DNA of 18,228 nt from JADJPL01 sp041183125 (lineage in GTDB: Bacteria; Bacteroidota; Bacteroidia; Chitinophagales; Saprospiraceae), in assembly GCA_041183125.1 (NCBI GenBank), contig JBEGMH010000268.1, positions 1-18,228 of the forward strand, written 5' to 3'. The position numbers and the translations under genes were made by a program. Under the pieces are notes generated by a model that worked only from the letters and a program-made list of their open reading frames with translations, was not told where the DNA came from and did no database searches. Shown in pieces: positions 8,287 to 15,287 of this stretch. Numbering within the stretch: position 1 is the stretch's first letter; each line of letters begins with the position of its first letter.

Positions 8287-9051
8287 TTATTTGACCCGTT
8301 TCATGTTCTGCATAGAAAAAAACGCATCGTCCATGGGCTTGTCGAACTCGAGGCGCAGGTATTCGATAATCGTTTTTTTGCCCGGCTCATCGGCGGGCAC
8401 CACTTCCAGGACGGAGGGCAGGAGCTTTCCGCCCAGAAGCTTGACATTTTTTCCATACATCGTATTGACCAGGTAGTTTTCTTCATCGTAGAACTCGGAT
8501 TTGAGCTGAAGAAAATCCTTTTTATCAATCCAGACAATGATTTTTCCCCATACGACGGCAGTATTTTCCAGTGGGACCAGTTCGATTTTGTAGCAATCGC
8601 GCTCGCCGATAGACTGGCTGCCGACGATGCGGTGGGTATAGTCGTCTACAGCGGACGACTCCTTCACCAGGTCGTCGTTGGTGAAATCGGAGCCCATCCA
8701 GGACTGCATCATCATGGAAGGCGGGAGTTTGATCACGCGGTCTATGCTGGGCTGCCAGTTCCAGATTTCGTTGTGGCGTTTGAGGAAGGCGCTGCCTTTG
8801 TCGCGGGCTGGCCCCGTGAGGAGGATAAGGGCCAGTTCGTCGCCTTTGCTCCAGCTCTTCATCGTCACTTCCCGCGACCAGGAGGGACGGACGACGGTCA
8901 TCTTCATTTCGCCGGAGCTGGTCTTTCCCCGTGCTTTTTCGTCTGCCCGCTGGACGATTTCCTTGGCGCTCAGGGTGGGTTGGCTTTGGGCAGGGGCGAA
9001 CATTGCGGTGCAGGCCAGCAATAGGGACAAAAAAGTTAATTTAGCATACAT
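8287..9051 (-). CDS. LolA-like outer membrane lipoprotein-sorting protein
   Basis: First gene of the export operon, 254 residues. An N-terminal export signal (about 1-24, APAQSQ) is followed by a LolA/LppX-fold domain, which forms an open beta-barrel that carries lipids or lipoproteins. The stretch IWNWQPSIDRVIKLPP (96-111) with QSWMGSDFTNDDL (116-128) is the recognisable core of the LolA_like/DUF1329-type family usually labelled outer membrane lipoprotein-sorting protein. It is not canonical LolA, which is shorter and lacks this motif. A possible lipobox (LLAC, Cys14) overlaps the hydrophobic core, but the segment before it is short, so signal peptidase I cleavage is more likely. It probably shuttles a hydrophobic cargo between the ABC permeases and the beta-barrel encoded downstream. 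Confidence 0.85.
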   Translation of the reverse strand: MYAKLTFLSLLLACTAMFAPAQSQPTLSAKEIVQRADEKARGKTSSGEMKMTVVRPSWSREVTMKSWSKGDELALILLTGPARDKGSAFLKRHNEIWNWQPSIDRVIKLPPSMMMQSWMGSDFTNDDLVKESSAVDDYTHRIVGSQSIGERDCYKIELVPLENTAVVWGKIIVWIDKKDFLQLKSEFYDEENYLVNTMYGKNVKLLGGKLLPSVLEVVPADEPGKKTIIEYLRLEFDKPMDDAFFSMQNMKRVK

Positions 9052-9213
9052 GGCAAGAATGGTTTATGCCCTTCCCTGAGATAGGCTGGTACGGTGCTTT
9101 TTGGAAAAGGGGGAACGCGCAGCACGAAGTATGGCAGCAAACCGCCCAGGGCATACAGGTTGTATGGGTTAGGGGAATTGCAGCTAGCCGTGGCAGGCTA
9201 CCTTCTTTTTTTT

Positions 9214-9244
9214 CAAAAATACTATTTTTATGCTGAAAAACCAA
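9214..9244 (-). promoter_or_regulatory. Candidate Bacteroidota-type promoter of the export operon
   Basis: Read on the minus strand, TATTTTTG (9221-9214) fits the Bacteroidota -7 consensus TAnnTTTG exactly. TTGG (9244-9241) sits 19 bases upstream, where the -33 TTTG is expected. Transcription would begin near 9207 and leave a leader of about 155 nt before the LolA-like ATG at 9051. The assignment rests on consensus matching only. Confidence 0.4.
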
Positions 9245-9307
9245 GGTTCATTTCAAAAGGGGGTTGGCTTAAAAGCTATTCCGGCCCTTTTTCAAAAAAC
9301 TACCATT

Positions 9308-9811
9308 ATGACTCTCCGCGTAAGCATAAGCACCCTCTTTCATTGCTCCCTGGAGCGGGCCTTCAAGACCCCGATGCTCTGTGACGTCACCCAGGTACAC
9401 ACCGGGTACGGCTTGATGCCGCGGGTGACCCATTGTACGGACGACGAACACTGGGGGCAGCCGGGGGGCAGCAAAAGGGTGTTTGCCGCTAAATCCCCGA
9501 CCTTTGCCGGCGGGGAGGCCTCGAGCGACACCGTCCTTGAGCGCATCGAAAACGAGTACTGGAAGATCGAGGTCAGCGATTTCAAGTCCTGGATGCTGGG
9601 GTTCACCAAATTTGTGGGCGAATGGAAGACCACGGAGCTGTCGCCCAATACCGTACGGGTGGAATATACCTACACCCTCCACGCCGACCACTACTGGCTC
9701 TACCCATTAAACTGGCTTTTCACCCATCTTTTTTGGAAAACCTACATGAAGCGGGTACTCGAAAACGTGCGCGGCATGGCGTATCGCGAGGAGCCGTATG
9801 TATACGCATAG
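9308..9811 (+). CDS. SRPBCC (START/Bet v1-like) family protein
   Basis: A 167-residue soluble protein resembling uncharacterised Bacteroidota SRPBCC proteins, which form a hydrophobic ligand-binding cavity. Visible features are an early CSLERAFKTPMLCDVTQVHTGYG segment, a central strand pair YWKIEVSDFKSW and TKFVGEWKTTEL, VRVEYTYTLHAD, and a long C-terminal helix (about 130-158, FTHLFWKTYMKRVLENVRGM) that closes the cavity in this fold. No signal peptide is seen. I chose the ATG at 9308; the frame stays open back to an ATG at 9230, but the extra 26 residues look non-coding and would run through the divergent promoter. It is monocistronic and transcribed away from the export operon. Ligand and role are unknown. 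Confidence 0.75.
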   Translation: MTLRVSISTLFHCSLERAFKTPMLCDVTQVHTGYGLMPRVTHCTDDEHWGQPGGSKRVFAAKSPTFAGGEASSDTVLERIENEYWKIEVSDFKSWMLGFTKFVGEWKTTELSPNTVRVEYTYTLHADHYWLYPLNWLFTHLFWKTYMKRVLENVRGMAYREEPYVYA

Positions 9812-9862
9812 GATCTGTTGTCTTCCCCACTTTGCCGTTTGAGGTACTGGAGCCCGGAAAGT

Positions 9863-9876
9863 ATGCCCGAAGGCAT
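9863..9876 (-). terminator. UUCG-tetraloop hairpin after the minus-strand membrane protein gene
   Basis: On the minus strand the sequence ATGCC-TTCG-GGCAT forms a 5-bp stem capped by the very stable C(UUCG)G loop, 18 bp beyond the stop of the 9894-10403 gene and inside the 82-bp gap to the convergent SRPBCC gene. No U-tract follows, so termination is only possible, not shown. Confidence 0.35.
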
Positions 9877-9893
9877 TGCTGAGCATCTTTTCG

Positions 9894-10403
9894 TTAACCT
9901 TCCCCGGCTATTTTTCGCAGCCCGAGGCGAAGCAGCAGCAACAGTACCGCGAAGATGGCCAGTACGACCTCGAAGCGCATCTGAAAGAAGGCTATTAGGT
10001 GTGTACGGTCGGCCAGCCACATCAGTCCGAGCAGCCCGGTGATGAGCAGGAGCAATCCCGAGAGTTTATCAAATCCCGGGACGTAGTCCAGGTCTACGTT
10101 CCGCCGGATGATGGCCAGCGTCAGCACCAGCGACACGATCGGCAAGAGCTGGGTAAGGACATCCATATCCAGGATGCTCCGCCGTTCAAATAAAAAGAGA
10201 TAGACGTTGAGCGTAAGGGCAAAGAGGCCTGGGACGGCGCTCAGGTAGATGATTCCGGAGTAGAGGTAGCGCCACGGGTTGCCGTGGCCACGCGCTCCGT
10301 CCAGCCAGCCAATCAGCAGGGCCAGGGCTGGGAGCAGGGCAAAATAAACCAGCACATACACGGGGTTGTCCCCGATTGATTGGAGGAGTTCCTGTACCGT
10401 CAT
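9894..10403 (-). CDS. Hypothetical five-helix membrane protein
   Basis: A 169-residue integral membrane protein that I cannot assign to a named family. Predicted helices lie at about 14-33, 47-73, 84-99, 113-131 and 143-161. Charged loops include GWLDGARGHGNP (32-43), FERRS (72-76) and RRNVDLDYVPGFDK (100-113). The C-terminus is basic (RLGLRKIAGEG), consistent with a cytoplasmic end. It starts 10 bp after the stop of the large secreted protein gene, and AAAGGA lies just before its ATG, so it is almost certainly co-transcribed with that gene. Nothing in the sequence suggests an enzyme. It may be an inner-membrane partner of the secreted protein or a simple passenger. Confidence 0.75.
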   Translation of the reverse strand: MTVQELLQSIGDNPVYVLVYFALLPALALLIGWLDGARGHGNPWRYLYSGIIYLSAVPGLFALTLNVYLFLFERRSILDMDVLTQLLPIVSLVLTLAIIRRNVDLDYVPGFDKLSGLLLLITGLLGLMWLADRTHLIAFFQMRFEVVLAIFAVLLLLLRLGLRKIAGEG

Positions 10404-10413
10404 ATCCTTTGCA

Positions 10414-13400
10414 TTATCGGTTTACTACGAAGCGCCGGGTGCCGCTGCCATCCAGGGCGCGCAGCAAATAGGTTCCTTTGGGCAGGCGGTCTACGGTGAT
10501 GCGGTCGGTTTGGCGCACCTGCAGCATCAACTGGCCCAAGGCATTGAACACCTGGTAATCGCCGGGTTGGGACACCCACAACAGGTCGTTGGCCGGGTTG
10601 GGATAGAGCTGCCAGGGATTCGCATCCAGGGCTTCGCGGGTGCTCGTGGCGGTCTGTCGGGTGGTAAAAATCGTGACGGTACCGCTGACCGCATTGGCTG
10701 TGACCACTAATGCAGTGCCGTTGGGGCTTTGGCTTTCGGGGATAAAGAGGATGTCTTCGATACCCAGGTCGCCGGCTAATCGCGAGTTGGCGGCGGCGGC
10801 GAAATTGCGGTTGTTGAAGTACCCGGCAAACGTCGGGTTTTCCGGCTTGCTCAGGTCGAAGGCCATGATGCCCCCGATGCGTTCCAGTCCGATGAGGGCG
10901 TAGGGTTTTTGGTCAATGGTAGCTACGCAGACCACGTTCGGTTCGGGGCCTTTGTCGTCGCTGCGGCTGTCTTTTTCAGTGGCGGCGTTGTTCGTATTAG
11001 AGGTGTTGAAATACGGGGAAAAGGAAGTATGGTCGCGTACGATGGCTTCGAAAGCGTTTCCGCTGTCGAAAACCAGGTTTCCGAAGGTGTCCCGCACCGA
11101 GAAAGAGCGGCCCCCGAAGGCGTAGATCAGGTCGAAATCGCCATCGCCGTCGGTATCCCCGCTTGCGTTGGAAGCGCGTAGGCGGCCCAGGTTGGCTTCT
11201 TGCTTCAGGGTAGCGGCGTCGGGGAAGGCGGTCGCGTCGAGTGTGTAGGAGGCGGCCCCTACCCTGCTTTCCTCTTCAAACGCGGAGTAGCTGCGCGCGT
11301 CGCCTTCGTTGGCCATCAGCAGGTAAGTTTTACCGGCCCATTGAAAAGAGGCGATGCCGTCGGGTTGGTACATGCCCAGCACGGGCCAGTTGGCGATATT
11401 GATTTTGTTGTCGCGGTCGCTAGCGTCCAGGCCGCCGTTGTTGGCGAAGGAGACGATGCCCAGGGCGCTGGGGGCGCTGTTTCCGGCGTAGGCATTGTCG
11501 TTGAGCACGGCTAAGGTAGTGCCGGGCAGCCACGCGATTCCCTCCGGACTGGCGTGGGCATAGCCGATACTGGGTAAATTCAGCAGTTTGCGCTTTGACA
11601 CCGGGCGGATACCTGCGGCGGTCAGATCCTGGGCGGTCATCATGTCCAGGGTTTTGTCGCTGGCGTTGGCCGAGGTTTCTTTTGCCGAGAGCTTGTTGAG
11701 GTTGGCGTCGGCCAACAGGTTGGTCGCCCCGCGGAGGTTGATCTCAAAGACGGATTTTTTCCCCGTGCTTTGCCCGGCCGGGCTGGAATCGGCTTCTACG
11801 ATGAGGAAGGTGCCTTTGCCCCGATAGACGGCATCCGTGATCTTGTCCACCCGGCTGGAGGCCTGGTCGGGGGTATAGGTGCTGTTGTTTTCCAGCAGAT
11901 AGACGTACTCGCGCACGGGGAGCCCGTTGGCGGGGTTGATGCCCAGGATGCGGATGATGTCCGACTTGTCGCGGGTTGCGTTGGCGTTGGGGTTGAGCAG
12001 GGGCGACTGGAGGAAAGCGTAGATGATGTGCTCGTCCGGATCGTAGGCGATAGCTTCGAAGCCGCGTCCCGGCCCACGTCGGCGATAGACGGCGGGCAGT
12101 ATTTCGTCGCCGTAGGAACCGGAGCCCACGTCAATCAGGCCCAGGGCGGAGGTGCCGCGGGGCACATAGCGGGCTGCCAGGACGCCGTCGGGACGGAATT
12201 TGTAGAGGGAGGGGCGGATTTCGTCACAGAGCCAGAAGAAGCCGTCGCGGTCGCGCACAATCCCTTCCATGTCCCCGCCGTATGGGTCGAAGGGGAGTTC
12301 GGTATAAGCGGCTTTGGTCAGGGTGTCCACCCAGTCAACCACGGTGTAAGGCGTACCCTGTCGGGTGTAGGTCACGGGGATTTCATCGAACCCGATGAGG
12401 TTACTGCGCCCGGTGATGGGCGTGCGTTGGTTGTTTTGGTTGCGGGTGAGCAGGATCTGGCTGTCGAGCGTGATCCGCGCCGTGTTTTTATAGTAGCTAA
12501 AGCGCTGGATACGCGCTTGGTATTCGGGCAGCAGGTAAGGACGGAGCTCGACAAAAGCCTGTTCGTTTCCGGCGCCGAAGGCGCGGGAGATGGGGATGGG
12601 GTCTGCTGTGGGTCCCTGGTCGGGAAGGGTATAGAATACATAGACCGAGTCATTGGACGCAGCCGGGTCGAAGCAAAGCCCGGAAAAGCCGCCCAGCCGA
12701 ATGGGGGGTAGGCTGTCCTTGTACACCGGTGTGCCCAATACCGGCAGGGCCACTAGTTTTTCGAACGATGCCTCCGCCAGGCGGGGCGTACCCTGCCCGT
12801 AGTCTTTGAACCCGAGCGGCTGGATATCGGTGATCTGCGCCGAGGCGATGTCCAGTACCGCTACTGCGTTGTTTTCCTGAAGGGTGACAAATGCCTTTTT
12901 GCCGTTGGGGGCGATGCCCAGGGATTCGGGTTCCAGGTCCTGCGCTACGGTGGCGTTGCTGCCGAACAGGCGCACCCCGCGGCTGCGCAGGGCAGCGGCC
13001 TGGGTATTGAAGCTCGTGAACGCTACCGTCTGCACCATCCCGTTTTCCAGGGTGATGATGCTCACCGAGCCTTCCGGGTCGGTGGAGTAGTCGTCGGAAG
13101 GCTCGCCTTCGTTGGCCACGAGCAGTTTTTTGCCGTCCGGGGTAAAGGCCAGGGCGGAAGGAGCGGCTCCGACGGGGTACTGGGACAGCAATTTCCCGGT
13201 TGCATCGAACAGCACCACCTTCCCGGGGTCGGTAGGTGGGAATGCCGCCACGGACACGGCGACCCGCCCGTTCGCGGCGACGACTTGCGTTGGTCGGTCG
13301 CCAAAGGTAGTTAGTCGAATAGAATCTACTGAAACAGGGGATTCGAGCTTGCTTAGGTCGAGAATGGATAGTTGATTTGCCTGGGCATTGATAAAGAACA

Positions 13401-13569
13401 AGCGTTTGGAGGCCGCATCAAAGGCGGTAGATTCCGCGCCGCCCAGATCGAACAGCCCGGTATGGTGTGTGGCGATAGGCGTGAGCTGCAGCGTTTGGGA
13501 AAAAGCCGGGCCCTGCGTCATCGTCAGAACGAGCCCAATAGCGAGGAACGGTGTTGACCATCTGTTCAT
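10414..13569 (-). CDS. Secreted choice-of-anchor I protein with nested phytase/esterase-like domain and T9SS tail
   Basis: A 1051-residue exported protein. After the signal peptide (1-25, ending AFS-Q), residues 26-258 match the first half of the choice-of-anchor I domain (repeated propeller blades such as FDATGKLLSQYPVG, VANEGEPSDDYSTDPEGSVS, DLEPESLGIAPNGKKAFVTLQENNAV). Residues about 265-705 form an esterase-like/phytase-like domain (LGGFSGLCFDP, DMEGIVRDRDGFFWLCDE, GRGFEAIAYDPDE, ASPEGIAWLPG). The choice-of-anchor half resumes at about 712 (GGLDASDRDNKINIANWPVLGMYQPDGIAS, ANEGDAR, LIGLERIGGIMAFDLSKPENP). A Ca-binding-like DTDGDGDFD stretch lies at 805-813. Residues 983-1051 are a T9SS sorting domain (YPNPANDLLWV, PKGTYLLRA). 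I start at 13569; the open frame extends to 13725, but that extension has no signal peptide. Phosphoesterase activity is plausible but unproven. Confidence 0.85.
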   Translation of the reverse strand: MNRWSTPFLAIGLVLTMTQGPAFSQTLQLTPIATHHTGLFDLGGAESTAFDAASKRLFFINAQANQLSILDLSKLESPVSVDSIRLTTFGDRPTQVVAANGRVAVSVAAFPPTDPGKVVLFDATGKLLSQYPVGAAPSALAFTPDGKKLLVANEGEPSDDYSTDPEGSVSIITLENGMVQTVAFTSFNTQAAALRSRGVRLFGSNATVAQDLEPESLGIAPNGKKAFVTLQENNAVAVLDIASAQITDIQPLGFKDYGQGTPRLAEASFEKLVALPVLGTPVYKDSLPPIRLGGFSGLCFDPAASNDSVYVFYTLPDQGPTADPIPISRAFGAGNEQAFVELRPYLLPEYQARIQRFSYYKNTARITLDSQILLTRNQNNQRTPITGRSNLIGFDEIPVTYTRQGTPYTVVDWVDTLTKAAYTELPFDPYGGDMEGIVRDRDGFFWLCDEIRPSLYKFRPDGVLAARYVPRGTSALGLIDVGSGSYGDEILPAVYRRRGPGRGFEAIAYDPDEHIIYAFLQSPLLNPNANATRDKSDIIRILGINPANGLPVREYVYLLENNSTYTPDQASSRVDKITDAVYRGKGTFLIVEADSSPAGQSTGKKSVFEINLRGATNLLADANLNKLSAKETSANASDKTLDMMTAQDLTAAGIRPVSKRKLLNLPSIGYAHASPEGIAWLPGTTLAVLNDNAYAGNSAPSALGIVSFANNGGLDASDRDNKINIANWPVLGMYQPDGIASFQWAGKTYLLMANEGDARSYSAFEEESRVGAASYTLDATAFPDAATLKQEANLGRLRASNASGDTDGDGDFDLIYAFGGRSFSVRDTFGNLVFDSGNAFEAIVRDHTSFSPYFNTSNTNNAATEKDSRSDDKGPEPNVVCVATIDQKPYALIGLERIGGIMAFDLSKPENPTFAGYFNNRNFAAAANSRLAGDLGIEDILFIPESQSPNGTALVVTANAVSGTVTIFTTRQTATSTREALDANPWQLYPNPANDLLWVSQPGDYQVFNALGQLMLQVRQTDRITVDRLPKGTYLLRALDGSGTRRFVVNR

Positions 13570-13655
13570 TACTCCATGTTTTTGAATCGCGATGCAAAAT
13601 AAGGAAGGGTTTGGGAATTTATACGTCCACCCCGCAACCCGTCCAATAAAAACCA

Positions 13656-14585
13656 ATGTACTATGTACGACAGATTTGCGGCGAGGGCAATCGGCAAAAG
13701 CCCCAAAAGGCCCTTTATCGCCCAAGTTACTCCTTTTTTCAATCGGATAGGGGGCTCAAAAAGCCTTCGTCCAGCCAAAAAAGGGCTCTTTTTTTCCGCT
13801 TGCTACCCATCTCCGCTGCCCTGCTTATCATAACGGCAATACTGCTGCTGAATTGCCGGGGGCGGAACCGCTCCTATCCCGTATCGGAAAAGCCCCTGGC
13901 CGTAGCTGTAGCCGCGAACGTACTGTACGCCATGCAGGACATTGAAGCTGCTTTTGAGAAAAAAGAAGGCATCCCCATCGATTTGGTCAGCGCCTCCTCG
14001 GGCAAGTTGAGCACCCAGATCGCGCAGGGTGCCCCCTATCACCTCTTTGTTTCTGCCGACTTGAAATACCCCGATTTCCTGTATCGGGCAGGTGCGGCTA
14101 CTGCCCCGCCAAAGCCCTACGCATACGGGGCGCTCGTCCTGTGGACCATGCGCCCGGACCTACCCCTGGACAAGGGCCTTGGGGTACTGTCCGACCCGTC
14201 CATCAAAAAGACAGCCATTGCCAACCCTCAAACCGCACCATACGGAGCCGAGGCCATGCGCGCCCTGGAGCGCGCCGGTATAGAAGAGGACGTACTCCCC
14301 CGGCTGGTGTATGGGGAAAGCATCGGGCAAACCAGCCAGTATATCCTGTCGGGGGCTTGTGACATAGGCATTACGGCCAAGTCCGTGGTGTTGGCCCCCG
14401 AAATGGCAGGCAAAGGACAATGGACAGACGTTGACGGCCGTTTGTACGAGGCCATCGCCCAGGGGGCTGTCATCACGAATTTTGGGCAAAAGGCCCAGCC
14501 CGAAAGGAGCAAGCGTTTTTTTGCCTATCTTTTTTCAGATGAGGCGCGTCAAATTTTTGTGCGTTACGGGTATCGCGTACCTTAG
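13656..14585 (+). CDS. modA: Molybdate ABC transporter substrate-binding protein ModA
   Basis: Periplasmic oxyanion-binding protein. From residue 80 on it follows ModA: LAVAVAANVLYAM (81-93), ASSGKLSTQIAQGAPYHLFVSAD (113-135), GALVLWT, ANPQTAPYGAEAMRAL (189-204), ESIGQTSQYILSGACDIGITAKS and AVITNFGQKAQ. The AAN and SSGK loops and the NPxxAPYG loop supply the anion ligands in this family. A hydrophobic segment (47-66) ends in LLLNC-R with Cys67, so it is probably a lipoprotein, although Asn at -1 is unusual. The start is uncertain: ATG 13656 gives an odd 45-residue N-region, while TTG at 13800 gives a tighter but uncharged signal. First gene of modABC, 21 bp before modB, and divergent from the large secreted protein gene. 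Tungstate is an alternative substrate. Confidence 0.88.
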   Translation: MYYVRQICGEGNRQKPQKALYRPSYSFFQSDRGLKKPSSSQKRALFFRLLPISAALLIITAILLLNCRGRNRSYPVSEKPLAVAVAANVLYAMQDIEAAFEKKEGIPIDLVSASSGKLSTQIAQGAPYHLFVSADLKYPDFLYRAGAATAPPKPYAYGALVLWTMRPDLPLDKGLGVLSDPSIKKTAIANPQTAPYGAEAMRALERAGIEEDVLPRLVYGESIGQTSQYILSGACDIGITAKSVVLAPEMAGKGQWTDVDGRLYEAIAQGAVITNFGQKAQPERSKRFFAYLFSDEARQIFVRYGYRVP

Positions 14586-14606
14586 TAGCCTAAAGCCGGC
14601 ACCGGT

Positions 14607-15287
14607 ATGGAGACGATATTTTGGGAAACGATGGGCCTCACTTTCCGCCTGGCGGCTGTAACCACTGCCATCCTTGCACTAGTAGGTATTCCCTTGGGGT
14701 ATTACCTGGCAAATACCAGAAGCCCTTTCAAGCCCTTGCTCGAAACGCTCGTGAGCATGCCCCTGGTCCTTCCCCCCACGGTGATAGGGTTTTACATGCT
14801 GCTGGCGTTTAGCTCGCAGAGCGCGATAGGTTCCTGGTTGCAAGAGCAGCTCAACTTGCGCCTGGTGTTCACGTTTGGGGGCTTGGTGCTGGGCTCGATC
14901 CTGTACAGCCTGCCTTTCATGGTACAGCCGGTCCAATCGGGGTTTGAGCACCTCCCGCCCCATTTAGCGGAAGCGAGCTACACCTTGGGCAAATCCTGGC
15001 TAAAAACCCTGTTCCGGGTGTTGCTCCCCAACATGAAAGCGGCTTTGTTGAGCGGGGTGGTACTTTCGTTCGCCCATACCGTTGGCGAGTTCGGGGTGGT
15101 GCTCATGATCGGGGGGAACATCCCCGGGGTGACCCGGGTCGCGTCTATCGCCATCTACGATGAGGTGGAGGCCCTGCGCTATGGCAGTGCCAACAGCTAT
15201 GCGCTCACGTTAGCCGCTTTTTCCTTTTCTATCCTGCTCTTGGTGTACGCCGCAAACCGCAGCTACAAAAACCGCTGGAGGATATGA
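14607..15287 (+). CDS. modB: Molybdate ABC transporter permease ModB
   Basis: Inner-membrane permease of 226 residues, normal for ModB. It has five or so helices: about 11-33, 44-70, 86-108, 143-165 and 197-216. The EAA loop that docks the ATPase is clear (EASYTLGKSWLKTLFRVLLP, 122-141), and AHTVGEFGVVLMIGGNIPG (156-174) is the characteristic ModB/CysT segment after it. MPLVLPPTVIGFYML (51-65) is also typical. The gene lies 21 bp after modA and its stop overlaps the modC start, so the three genes form one operon. The homologous sulfate permease CysT is excluded by size and by the ModA-like neighbour. Confidence 0.93.
   Translation: METIFWETMGLTFRLAAVTTAILALVGIPLGYYLANTRSPFKPLLETLVSMPLVLPPTVIGFYMLLAFSSQSAIGSWLQEQLNLRLVFTFGGLVLGSILYSLPFMVQPVQSGFEHLPPHLAEASYTLGKSWLKTLFRVLLPNMKAALLSGVVLSFAHTVGEFGVVLMIGGNIPGVTRVASIAIYDEVEALRYGSANSYALTLAAFSFSILLLVYAANRSYKNRWRI

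Noticed and set aside
9230..9307. Upstream ATG for the SRPBCC protein
   Set aside because: The added 26 residues have no family match by eye and overlap the candidate minus-strand promoter.
11770..12711. Plus-strand open frame (313 codons) opposite the choice-of-anchor I/phytase-like gene
   Set aside because: Gly/Val-rich antisense translation typical of a GC-rich coding strand; no signal, motif or promoter.
13570..13725. N-terminal extension of the choice-of-anchor I protein
   Set aside because: The frame is open, but the ATG at 13569 begins a textbook signal peptide and the extension overlaps the modA start region.
13656..13800. Moco riboswitch in the modA leader
   Set aside because: The long multi-helix core expected of that riboswitch is not recognisable; only short 4-bp arms are seen.
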